Shown here: positions 33,391 to 43,982 of the stretch, piece after piece | Layout of the letters: every line of letters starts with the position of its first letter | Position numbering within the stretch: the first letter of the stretch is position 1 | Origin: Scilla litardierei | Taxonomy: Eukaryota > Streptophyta > Magnoliopsida > Asparagales > Asparagaceae | Assembly (NCBI GenBank): GCA_030789695.1 | Contig: CM061141.1 | Coordinates: forward strand, 277,891,871-277,955,870 | Length of the DNA: 64,000 nt | Direction: 5' to 3' | Program-made: the position numbers and the translations under genes | Notes under the pieces: model-generated | What the model saw: the letters and a program-made list of their open reading frames with translations, nothing else | Databases searched by the model: none | Told to the model about the DNA's origin: nothing

Positions 33391-35704
33391 TGTTGGATCT
33401 GGGTCCTAGCCTAGAGGGGGGGGGGGGGGGGGGGTGAATAGGCTAATAAAAAATTCTCGTGCAACCCACGAGAAATCTCACGCAGTTAAAAGCACAACCA
33501 GAGCAGACACAGAGTACACAGCAGATTTACCCTGGTTCGGTCGTCCCAACGACCTACTCTAGCCCCCAAAGCTAATACTAGATTGAATAGTGCAATAGGT
33601 ACAAAGTCACAAGTTAGAGCACGCTCAGAGCACTCTCTACGCCTCTACACTCGCCAGACTCTCAGTACCCCACACACAGTGTTTCCTCTCACTATCAATC
33701 CTAGCAAAGCTTTCTACCAGCTAGTCCCAAACTAGCTGGGTCCCACTTGTCTAGTCCCAACTAGACAAGTCCCAAAATAGTCACAAAAAAATAGGTAAAA
33801 GTTTCCCCTACAGAGAACGTTACACTAGGACACAAATAAAGGAGTTTAGAGTTTAGAAATGCTCAGTTTGTGTCTGTGTAGGCGTCTCTGTCAATCTGCA
33901 TGTCGTCAGCTCCAATCTGACGCAAACGGTGTCTCAATCTGACTCCTGGATCGCAAAATACACACTGGTCTGTGTGTAAAGAAATCTTAGTTCAGATCCA
34001 ATTAATAGGCAGTCGGTGCGCAAAGTAACTCCTTAATAAATCCTTAGCCGGTGCACTCAGCAATTTAGTTCAGATCCAGTGTTTAAGCGGCATGTGCGCA
34101 GAGCAACTCCCTTTTGAATAATACGGTCTGTGTGCAAAGCAGATTCAGTTTAGTTCTTTTAAGCTTCGGTCGGTGTGCAAAGCAGATTTAACTTAATTCC
34201 CTGCCACGTCAGCGCAGCGAACGAAAAAAGATCGTTTCGATTTAATTTTGTGGGAAACAATCGCAGCCATTGCTTTATTTCCCTTCGGTCCGATCGAACG
34301 GCACTTCGGCTGCCACGTCACCACGAAAACGAAACGCCCTCGCTTCGTTTCGATCTCCGTTCGAAAGCTAGGGCATGCAGGCGTACGCGTCTCCTTCGGA
34401 TGGCAACGGCTTCGTCTTCTCCGACTCGCGACGTTCTGCAGCAATGAAGGTGTCAAGCTTTTCTCGATCAACGTCGCTCCCTCGTGGATGCTTCTCGCTG
34501 CACCCGAGTTCTTCAATGGTGGGCGACAGCGATGGCAAGCTCTCAGTGATGGGTTCGAACGGCGACGTCAACTCGCCGGCGGTTTCGTGACGACGGCGAT
34601 GCAGCAGCGCTCGGTCTGTTTCTCCTCGACGACTCCCCACGGCAGCGGTGGATTCCTTTGCAGATGGTGACGGCGTCCTCGTCTCCGTCGTGCAGCGACG
34701 AGGTTCTCCCCATCCACTCTTCAGCAATGATCTCTTGGCGTGGAGACGACGACAACGAGAGCTCCGCTCGCTTGCAAGGCGTTGAACGGCGACTGTGGTC
34801 GTTCTCTTCGTTCACAGCTAGGGCCGCGACTCTGTTAAGTTGATACCGACGACGGCGGTGAGCGACGACTCCTTCACACGTCTTGCAGCGGCGAGTATGT
34901 CTTCGACGTCGGCAACTGCAGCGATAAGATCTCTTTCGACTTGTAGCGATGAGGTTTTTGAACAGCAACGAGGAGAGCTCGACTTCTCCGGCGGTGCTCT
35001 CGAACGGCGACTGGTTGCTTTTCGATGAAGGCTTGGAGTGTTGAGATGTTGGGGATGAGCAGCAGCGAAAATACCTCGTGCTTCCCTTGCAGCACGTACA
35101 AACGTTGGTTCGGCGGGGTCTTTGCTTGGGGATGATTCTTTGAGAACTATGGGAGATCTCTCTCTCTCTCTCTCTCTCTCTCTAGGTTTGCGTAATTGTG
35201 GTTTGGAGAAGAGATGTGCAGCCTTTTAACAACTTTCGTAGCCCCCCTTTTGTATTGATATATGCCGCCCTTCAATTTTTGTGTTGCCTTGCGCACCTAT
35301 GTTAGGGTTTTGGAGAGGTGTTTAAATAGGGATTGGAGATAGGTTATTGTAGAATCCCTAGAAAATAGGAATTATAGATTCGCACCCATCTTTGAATAGG
35401 AACCCATATGAAACAAGTATTGGCCAAGGAGTTTGAAAGGCAATAGGATTTGATCCAATCTCCAAATAAGATTTGGCTTCATCTCTTCATGTTGGACCAA
35501 GTCCAACTTTGATCCCTATTGGCCAAGTCATCCTTCTTTGTGCACACACACTCCCTCTCTCCCAATATGCTATACGAATAGCAATTCCGCCAAATATCGA
35601 ACGTATATTGTTTAGCCAAGCCTGAAACACACTAAGCACACACATTAGATATACCGACACGTTTGTCATCATCAAACCAAGATCCTAGATCGTTGCTTCC
35701 AACA
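33391..35704 (-). repeat. 5' LTR of the gag-only element
   Basis: 2314 bp, nearly identical to 27874-30186. The poly-G run is longer here (19 bases, 33416-33434) and the TC run at 35157-35183 is shorter. Confidence 0.92.
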
Positions 35705-35709
35705 AGGGG

Positions 35710-35753
35710 GGCCCGCACCTTCATCATGGCCGCCGGATGCCACGTCCGCATCA
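35710..35753 (-). repeat. 5' LTR of Reina element 1, second segment
   Basis: The 44 bp that completes the right LTR of Reina element 1, ending CCGCATCA before the target duplication GTGTA. Confidence 0.88.
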
Positions 35754-35758
35754 GTGTA

Positions 35759-36779
35759 GTCCTATGTTCAGAATACCGATTAGTCATCTGCCATGAAACT
35801 GAAAAGCAAACAAATATCGAATAATGACAAATAAAACAAACTTACTTCCACTACAATATGTCCTACAAACAAAGTGTTATTTGAAAAAATATTGTAGTTA
35901 CCAACTTTCCAGCATGTGCAATATGACATGAGCCCAAGAAAAATAACCGTTGCCAACAATTATTTCATGTATATTCACTCAATTTCCAGACTCAACCATG
36001 ATCTATGAATTAGACACCAAGATGAAGGAAGTGTAAGAGTAAAGGAAACATAAAAAAGTGACAGAAATGTTAGGTGAGCATAGCAAATTATACTCTACCA
36101 ATAAAAATGAAAACAAGAAAATAAAAGAATTTCCTAGTTATTAAAATTAGCTTTAGCTTCTCTACACAGTGAAAGATGTTAAGGCAATCAAGTCACTGAA
36201 CGTATTATGTTAAGGCAATCAAATGTGCTGCCATTGTTATTGACATAAGCTGGCAAAACTTAATGTATACTTAACTAACATAAATCGCTTGAATGTGCAA
36301 AATAACTCGTTAAAGTTATAAGCATGATGAGGATTTATTCATGCATGATAACATTGTTGAAACCATTAAAACAATTGGTTAAACAACAATGTTAATGCGA
36401 GCTTTGATGCATGCATGTCCGATAGGTGAAATAGAACAGAAACAAGAAGAATATCACCAACACCAATAATCACCAACATCATTATTGATGCAGATTACTT
36501 CGAAGAGCTATGACTGAAGAATGTTCTGACAATTTTTTTTTCCATGAATAGGGACAATGCTAGAACAAGTCAGGAGGCACAAAAACGAAGTAGCAATTCA
36601 CAAGGGCTAGAAGTTTTGACAAAAATAAGAGGATGAGCTTAGATTTTTTTCACAAGCAAAAGCTAAGAAGTGTGAACAATACAACTACGCGATTGATAAC
36701 ATTAAAAAAACTAAAATATAAAGAAAGAGAGACAAAACTCTCACATTTTCTTCACTGACTGCGAACAAAACCTAACAAA
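35759..36779. other. Non-coding stretch left of the ER-metallopeptidase fragment
   Basis: AT-rich with no convincing coding sequence. On the minus strand it lies downstream of the recognised metallopeptidase exons; later exons of that gene could be here but I could not identify any. Confidence 0.4.
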
Positions 36780-37315
36780 TCAAACCAAAGTCCAAGCTAT
36801 TGTCCCTACAAATTGGATAATTATACCAATAGATACAAGATCAGGTACTGCTAAGCCACCAATTAATGTATCAATTTTGAGTTGCCATGGTAGACGTACT
36901 AGAGATAATGTTGCTTCCATAAGGCTGTCTTGGAAATAACTTGCAGAAATCAAAATCTATTACATGAGTTTGCATTTAAATTCAAAAGTACAAAGGGGGC
37001 ATGAACTTACAGGAAAAAGCAGGTGAAACCAGCCAAATGAGTGCTATATATGAAGATCCAATCTTGTAAAAGTTTCCAGAAATAAGAAGGATAAGCCATT
37101 GGATAAACCCACATTTGAACAGCCATCTTTCAACCTCCCACTTTATTACATTTTCTTGAAGGTTTGGAGATAAATTAGGCATCCGTGCGGAACAAGAGCG
37201 ACATATGCGTTTCTGAAGAAAACGAAAGCATATGTACGCTGACCAGCTAGTGCCCCAAGTAGGGCCGGTGAACCAAACAGACCAACAACAAAACATGGGT
37301 CTGCAATATATGGAA
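36780..37315 (-). pseudogene. ER metallopeptidase 1-like (M28 family) gene fragment
   Basis: Two exon-like blocks on the minus strand match the C-terminal membrane region of plant ER metallopeptidase 1-like proteins (Zn-exopeptidase family M28, ER membrane). Block 37011-37315 encodes VVGLFGSPALLGALAGQ, then in another frame NLQENVIKWEVERWLFK and GNFYKIGSSYIALIWLVSPA. Block 36780-36924 encodes LMEATLSLVRLPWQLK and IGGLAVPDLVSIGIIIQ. A GT donor (37009-37010) and an AG acceptor (36925-36926) separate them, and an acceptor precedes the first block. The frame shift between GALAGQ and the NLQEN part, and a stop after GTIAWTLV, indicate a pseudogene. The catalytic peptidase domain is not in the window. 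Family assignment is by recognised motifs only. Confidence 0.65.
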
Positions 37316-37675
37316 CTGGAGAGGAACAAATCAACGGTAGGGCAAAGGCTAAGGGAAAATATCCACATGAGAACTATCTTCAAACATGATACTCTAAATG
37401 TAATTACATTGGAATAACCACCCACAAGCAACGATGATGTCCACAGTATAACTGTTTTTTAATATTACTGAGTTGTAAAGCGTACTTGCAAAGCATCTAT
37501 TTCATCAGTTTTGATCCCCCTATAAAGCATAATCCTATGAAGCTATAGATAATTAAACAGAATAAATATGTTATAGGCCGAAACATAGAGAAAAATATCA
37601 ATGAACTCAAAATTCATAAGAACATAGAAGATTTTCCGATATCTATTATACATTTGACAACGTTTTTGAATTCTA
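37316..37675. other. Non-coding stretch
   Basis: No gene or repeat recognised. It may include intron or upstream sequence of the metallopeptidase fragment. Confidence 0.35.
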
Positions 37676-39300
37676 GGGCTGACTAGGACAAGATAAAGAG
37701 TGGCTGAGATTGGATTTTATGAAAATTTTAGTGGAAAAACTTACATTTTGGTTGAAAAAGTGTCTTGGGAACCACAACTTTGAAATTAGAAGTGTCTTTG
37801 GAAAGATTGTGGAAATTAAATTTGGGAGGAAAGTGCCTTGGGAACCTAAACTCTGGAATTTGAAGTGCCATGGGAAAGATTGTAGAGATTAAATTTGGGG
37901 GAAAAGTGCCATGGGAACCTAAACTTTGAAATTAAAAGTGCATTGGGAAATATTGTGGAGAAGCATGATCCATTAAATTAAACAAAATAAAAAATTTAGC
38001 GTAAAACAAATTAGCGTAAAAACCCTTGAAGTTTGTTGTTCCGCGCCCGAAGGCGCCCGCTAAATTTTTTACGCTAATTTGTTGTTCCGCGCCGAAGGCA
38101 CGGGCGCCAAATTTGTTGTTCCGCGTCGAAGGTGCCTGTGCCGCTAAATATTTTTACGCTAATTTATTGTTCGGTTAAATTTTGGCTGTGGAAATAATTT
38201 TTCGAATAACAAAGATTTCGCGGGGGAAATCTTAAATGAACCGTGCCCGCATGCACGAGTTATGACTATGACAAGGTAAAGAGTAACTGGGATTTAATAT
38301 TGGTAAATCAATGGCTGAGATTGGATTTTGTGAAAATTTTAGTGAGAAAACTTAAATTTGTGGGGGGTGTCTTGGAACCATAACTTTGAAATTAAAACTG
38401 TCTTGGAAAAGATTGTGGAGATTAAATTTTAGGTGGAAAAGTGACTGGGAATCTAAACTTTGAAATTAAAAGTGTCTTGGGAAAGATTGTGGAGAAGCAT
38501 GATCCATTAAATTAAACAAGGTAAAAAATTTAGTGGTACAACAAATTAGTGTAAAAATACCATGAGATTTGTTGTTCCGTGACGAAGGCACCCGCACACC
38601 AGCTAAAATTTTTTACGCTAATTTGTTGTTCCACGCCGAAGGCGTCCACGTCGAATTTGTTGTTTCACGCCGAATTTGTTGTTCTGCGCCGAAAGCGCCC
38701 GCGTCGAATTTGTTGTTCTGCGCCTAAGGCGCTCGCGTGTTGTTCCACGCCGAATATTTTGTTCCGTGCCGAATTTGTTGTTCCATGTCGAAGGCGCCCT
38801 ACCGTATTTGGTGTTCCGCGTCGAAGACGCCCACGCCGAAGGTGTCCGTGCCGCTAAATATTTTTACCCTAATTTGTTGTTATTTTAAATTTTGGCTTTG
38901 AAAATAATTTTTTGGGCAGCAAAGATTTCACGGGGGAAATTTTAAATAAACCGTGCTGGCGGGCGCGCCGAAGGCGACCGCTAAATTTTTGCGCTAATTT
39001 GTTATTTCACGCTAAAGGCGCCAGCGCCGAATTTGTTGTTCGACGTTGAATTTGTTGTTCTGCGCCGAAAGCGCCTGCACCGAATTTGTTGTACCACGCC
39101 GAATTTTTTGTTTCGCGCCAAAAGTGCCCGTACCGTATTTGGTGTTCCGCGCCGAAGACGCACATGCCGAAGACGCACATGCCGCTAAATATTTTTATGC
39201 TAATTTGTTGCTATTTTAAATTTTGGTTGTGAAAATAATTTTTTGGGGAACAAAGATTTCCCGGGTGAAATTTTAAATGAACCGTGCCCGCGGGCACAGG
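37676..39300. repeat. Unclassified composite tandem repeat with TTGTTGTTCCGCGCC units
   Basis: Two long copies start near 37676 and 38262 (both around GACTA.GACAAG.TAAAGAG), about 600 bp apart. A terminal block (TTTTGGCTGTGAAAATAAT, then GGGGAAATTTTAAATGAACC, then GTGCCCGCGGGCAC-like) occurs three times, near 38172-38270, 38890-38960 and 39220-39300. Between them are many short degenerate units of the form TTGTTGTTCCGCGCCGAAGG alternating with GCGCCCGC. AAATTTAGCGTAAAA and its complement flank some units, giving inverted repeats. Open frames here are low-complexity products of the repeat. No known family recognised. Confidence 0.7.
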
Positions 39301-39686
39301 TTATAACTAGTCACATGATAAAATAAAACTCCCATAATCAAATACCATTAATCAGACTATTACATCAAATAAATGAACATGCAAAAGGAAATTGGAAAAT
39401 TTGATCATGATCCCAATGCAAACCTCAAGATCAAACTTGTCAGAAAACCATGTTTGAGATCATGAGATTTTCAATTAAAACCTTAGAATCGGAAACAACC
39501 CATTTGATTAAAGGAGGCAATCAGAGACAACCACACCACCACTACCACCATCATCAATAACAAGAACAAAAATGTTACCAGAATCACCAACAACAAAAAA
39601 CAACCTCCATAACCTGCAAAATCAGAATCCCAACCTGACAGGACCCAGAACACCAAGCACATACAAAACAAAAACCAACTTGTGAT
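39301..39686. other. Non-coding flank of copia element 2
   Basis: AT-rich, no gene recognised. It ends with the target duplication GTGAT at 39682-39686. Confidence 0.4.
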
Positions 39687-41418
39687 TGTAATGCCCTATG
39701 AAGCTACTGCACAAGTACTAGAGGGGGGTGAATAGTACTTTAAAATAATTAAGAAGATAATTCCTAATTATCTTGCAAACTCTACCAACAATGCGGAAAT
39801 GCGAAAATGTAAATATAGACAACAAATAAACAATCACAAACAAGCAATTTAACGGGTTCGGATCCACCCAAGTCTCCCCGACTTGTTCCCGGTGATCCTA
39901 CGTCCCAAATACCCGGATCCCCTCCGGATACTTGAGTTAGAAACTTCTAACTCAAATTTGCACTATGAAATACTTGTAGAAACCTCTACAAGGTCAAATC
40001 ATACACAAATGAAATTGTGACTTCCACAAACCGGGATCACAAACAAACTCTCACAACCGAGAGTACAACTTGCAATATTCAAAGTAAATTGAAATAGAAA
40101 TTCTTACCGACAAAATCCTATGCCTTGAGTAAACTTACGATTTAGGGCAAAACGGATTTTGGGGAAGATGAAAGGCACCAAACCCTAGCTCCAAGTAGAT
40201 GACCAGCAATGGAGTCATAGGTGGATGTTGGTGACCTTGGAATCAAGCTCTTGGCTTGGAAGGCTCACAATCAATGAATCTCTCTTTTGAAATAAGAGTG
40301 AGGGAGAGATTCAAGAATGAAATGAATGAGCTTTGAATGAGATTAAATGATTTCTCTTTGATCTCTAAACTTCAATAAATATCAGCCTTGAGTACAATGA
40401 ATGCAGCACTCCAAGTATATATAGGATAGAGGAAAGAGAGAGAGAAAAACGTTTCAATTAAATCTCCAACGGCTCTATTCTGAACCAGACTAGTCGGTCA
40501 AAGAAGGATCACTGACCGACTAGTTCATCAACTAGTCGGTCAGTGAAACAACATGAACCGACTAAGAGGTGAACAGTGAATATATGAAGTTCAGGTAATG
40601 AATAACTAGTCGGTCCAAGAAGACTTGCCAACCGACTAGTTTCACAACTAGTCGGTCGGTAAGTGTTCATAGACCGACTAAGAGATAAAACAAATAGTCT
40701 GAGTACAAGTTGAATTAGTCGGTCAAAGAACAAAGTCTAACCGACTAGTTCATCAACTAGCCGGTCGACAAATGTACATAGACTGACTAACGATAAACAG
40801 TAACTTAGGCTGTACAGTAGAAGCTCAACTAGTCGGTCTAAGAAGGATTCCTAACCGACTAGTTTCACAACTAGTCGGTCGATGAACCTTCTTTGACCGA
40901 CTAACTGTAAACAGTAAGTGAGCTAGAATTGAAGGAGGGAAACTAGTCGGTTCAAGAAGCTTTGCTGACCGACTAGATCACCATCTAGTTGGTTGGTTCT
41001 TCTTCTTGAACCAACTAACATGCACAAGAAGTCACGAATCGAAGCGCGAAGCTTCGGGAAAGTTTGTATGGACTTCTACTAAGATCCTAGCTCTAAGATA
41101 TGAGCGTTATGAAGATAAAAACGTAAGACCTACTCAAGGCTTAACATTCTATGAAAAGAAGCTAGAAGACATTAAATAAACTTGACGAACCGTCTTCAAA
41201 AGCTTCAATCGAATCTTCATGACTTCAATAATGGTCCTTGAGCTTCAACGAAGCTTTAGGCATACGATCACGCACTTTGAGAAGTCTCGAGATGTCGCTT
41301 ATGATGTTCATATAAATTTGGCGACGATCTCCATAACTGCGCTCACAAATAGTTAGTTCACGATATATTTATGTTTGTTCATCATCCAAAACCAAATCCG
41401 GGGAGTCAATACTCAACA
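39687..41418 (-). repeat. 3' LTR of copia element 2
   Basis: 1732 bp, matching 51235-52965 with scattered differences. It holds the palindromic module array at 40490-41018. Confidence 0.94.
40490..41018. promoter_or_regulatory. Array of five ~113 bp palindromic ACCGACTAG modules in the left LTR
   Basis: Modules start near 40490, 40606, 40715, 40829 and 40941. Each has four sites in alternating orientation: CTAGTCGGT, ACCGACTAG, a 7-8 bp spacer, CTAGTCGGT, then ACCGACTA. The central pair can form a hairpin. The same array is in the other LTR (52038-52566). Repeated palindromes in the LTR are known in other Sireviruses with different core sequence; a transcription-factor or structural role is inferred. 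Confidence 0.75.
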
Positions 41419-42082
41419 TTCTCCCCCTTTTTGGTGATGACAAACCAATATAAATAATAATCAAAAATAATAATTCAAATGAAATTTACTTACTCCCCTG
41501 CTTTGATGACACGTTAATTCCAAATTAAACAATAATCATATGCATCAAGCAGACGAGGAAAGTAAACAATGAGAATTCAATTATTGAAATATCGAATTTG
41601 AAATCCATTTTTATATCTTAACTCCCCCTGAATCTAACATATCAAATTAGATTCTTGGAAAAATGCTTAAATTATCATTTAGCTCATCGTCATTATTATA
41701 TCTCTCCCCCTTTGGCATTAGCAAAAAGAGTGAGAGGAGATCAACGACAACAACAATGGCTACAAATAAAAGCACGGGAGTCGTAGAATATGACCACGGT
41801 CTAAATGACACCAAAGGAAAATACGAATAAAATCAAAGCGTGTCATGAGACCAAAGTCGAATATCGATAAATAAAATCATCAAAACTCAAATTAATTTTA
41901 CGAATTGAGTTATGGAATATACTCTCCAATATCAACATTCTTGGTTAATTAAGTGCATGGAAAACAATTCTATGTTTCCATAGAAATAATTTCTATTTAA
42001 CCAAGTTATTATCGTCGAGCGACGAAATCAAACATCAGAGGCAATAATATAATGTGCACAAAAAGAAGTAAATGGCAACAAC

Positions 42083-42152
<70 letters not shown>

Positions 42153-42405
42153 CCATAATACAACAAAATTATACATCTGCCAACATACATATAAGTGATC
42201 CTCAGATCGAAGCACAAAATACATCACTATATCACATCAGATATCGGAGTATCACAAACATACAAAAATATCAAAATCTCCATAAGAGATACATCAAAAT
42301 ACATCACAAAATACATCAAAATATCCAGAACCACCATCTATCCTACCCAACTCTCTCACACTACATATATCATCCAATGTGCACAAGAGAGTCCTCCAAA
42401 GAAGC
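41419..42405 (-). other. 3' internal non-coding region of copia element 2
   Basis: On the minus strand repeated polypurine tracts occur, seen on plus as TTCTCCCCCTTTTTGG (41419-41434, abutting the LTR), ACTCCCCCTGAATC (~41621) and CTCTCCCCCTTTGG (~41702). A long AT microsatellite lies at 42087-42149. No gene is supported. Confidence 0.75.
42087..42149. repeat. (TA)n microsatellite
   Basis: About 31 TA units within the 3' internal region of copia element 2. Open frames reading through it encode only Tyr-Ile repeats. Confidence 0.97.
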
Positions 42406-43880
42406 TCAGGAGACAGCGGGAGGATCTGCAGTAGCAGCAGGCTCTGCAGAAGGAGTGGTGGTCACTGGGTCAGCAGGAGTGTCCACGGTCGCAACGGTAG
42501 TGGCCTCGGGAGCACCAGACGAAGTATCCACCGGAGGAACGGTGGCAACAGGTGTGCTCTCGGGGGCACCAACAGACGTAGCAGCAGCAGCAGATGTACC
42601 CTCAGGGGCATAAACATCAGATCCAATGAGCTCCTTGAGCTCATCATCATCCATCTCTTCGTCGTCAGAAACAGACGAAGGAACCTCAATGCCCATGCGG
42701 GAGCATATGCGAGCTAGCATCGCCTCCGAACAAGCACAACGAGACTCCACACGTCTCAACGAATGGGCAAGCTCAGCAAGAGTAGGAGTAGGAGGTGATG
42801 GAGCAGCAGAAGCAGAAGCTGAAGGAGTCGTCCTCTGAACGTGACGAAGCGCCGCAAGAGACTTCTTGACGGCCGTCGCATTCAGAGGGGGACCGAGGGG
42901 ACTCTCATCATCGGGAGGAAGAGGGACACGGAAGTGACGGAACACGAGAGTCAATATGCAAGGGTAAGGAACGTGGGATGACTTGGTGGACTTTTGAATA
43001 CATTCGAAAGAGTCCATCTTGTCGAGAATGATCCTAGCCCAATTGATCTCGCTCCCCATGAAGATGGCGTAAATGAGTTTGAGGAATGGCTGGGATGGCA
43101 AGCTCGATGAGCTGTACTTCGGAAGGAGGCATGACTTCAGAATAAGATTCAAGACCCAAGCATTGGGCTTGAAGGATTTCGAAGGGACGCCAATCATGGC
43201 AGGAGGGATGACATGGAAAATCTCAGCGAGCATCACCTGATCAAGCTCAGAAATATCGTCGACAGAGATATCAGAAGGAAGGAGGCCAGACGAGGAGACA
43301 CCTATCAAATCCCCTAAGATTTCTGTCGTGAGGACTATCGGTGTCCCCAAGACAGTAGTCTCACTAGAATGGGTCTCGTCGTACTGACCGCGAACACGGT
43401 TCACATAAACTAGCTTGACAAGGCGAGGGTATGGATGAGGATTTGCCTTAGGGTCATACCGAAGATAATCGATAAGACCGCTAGACGAAAGGAGATCAGC
43501 TAGGTGAGGGAAGTCGGAGAACTGAACGAAGTGCTCCAACAGCAGAGGACAGTGTTCGATACGGTTATATGCCGCGAGACACATCGGTCATCGCGGCATA
43601 ATGAAATATCGACACCTCCAACTGGCATCGGAGCCTTCCACTTAGGCCGACGTGTGCTAGATCGGAGTGGAGGAGTAGGATCCCGAGCGGTATGCTCGGT
43701 CTTCGGAATGTATTCCGTGTCAGAATCATCAGGAGGAGTGGGAGCACGGAATGAAGCTGGAGACACGAGCTGTTTCCTAGGCTTAGGTTGTGATCGAGGC
43801 TTAGCGGTCACCGTCCTATTCTTCTTAAGAGGAGGTGAAGACGACGAAGGGTGGGTGGTCTTGGAACAGTGTTTGGGTTG

Positions 43881-43912
<32 letters not shown>

Positions 43913-43982
43913 CCGTAGATGGAGATTCGACGGTCATGGGTGACAGATGCGAGGGATCGATCGAGATACGTGTCTTTGCCAT
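42406..43982 (-). pseudogene. Third ORF (Sirevirus 'env-like' position), copia element 2
   Basis: The likely start is 43982 (MAKTRISIDPSHLSP), matching the basic N terminus of the third ORF in copia element 1. A homopolymer of 30 G on the plus strand (43882-43911) encodes a ten-proline run. A Ser/Pro/basic region follows. A frameshift near 43585 moves reading to the frame 43584-42406. That part begins MCLAAYNRIEHCPLL and contains LVKLVYVNRVRGQYDETHSS, resembling the 'putative plant transposon protein' domain, then an acidic and Ala/Pro/Thr-rich tail. No membrane segment is seen. Function unknown. Confidence 0.7.
43882..43911. repeat. 30-base poly-G tract
   Basis: Uninterrupted G run coding for prolines on the minus strand in the third ORF. 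Such runs are prone to length errors in sequencing and in reverse transcription. Confidence 0.95.

Larger units (their letters stand above)
27874..35704 (-). mobile_element. Gag-only Sirevirus-like LTR element, nested in Reina element 1
   Basis: Two ~2.31 kb LTRs (27874-30186 and 33391-35704) start TGTTGGATCTGGG and end GCTTCCAACA. The target duplication AGGGG is perfect (27869-27873 and 35705-35709), and removing the element restores the Reina LTR. The tRNA-iMet site lies beside the right LTR, so it is on the minus strand. The 3.2 kb interior holds one long open gag frame and no protease, integrase, RT or RNase H. It resembles the gag-only non-autonomous class (TR-GAG type) and would need enzymes from an autonomous relative. 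The LTRs are almost identical apart from the poly-G tract length and scattered changes, so insertion is recent. Confidence 0.9.
21771..35753 (-). mobile_element. Reina-like Ty3/gypsy element 1, interrupted in its right LTR
   Basis: LTRs are 392 bp: left 21771-22162; right 27526-27873 continued at 35710-35753 after a nested insertion. Target duplications GTGTA (21766-21770 and 35754-35758) match perfectly. The tRNA-iMet site is next to the right LTR, so the element runs on the minus strand; without the nested insertion it is about 6.15 kb. Order is gag, protease, RT, RNase H, integrase, chromodomain-like end. Short LTRs, a very short leader and the chromodomain signature fit the Reina clade. 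Stops and frameshifts are frequent, so this copy is inactive. Confidence 0.9.

Noticed and set aside
38579..38888. Plus-strand frames of 70-92 codons rich in Arg, Cys and Phe
   Set aside because: They are direct translations of the short TTGTTGTTCCGCG repeat, with period-related residues, not a gene.
42009..42227. Frames encoding Tyr-Ile runs
   Set aside because: Translation of the TA microsatellite at 42087-42149.
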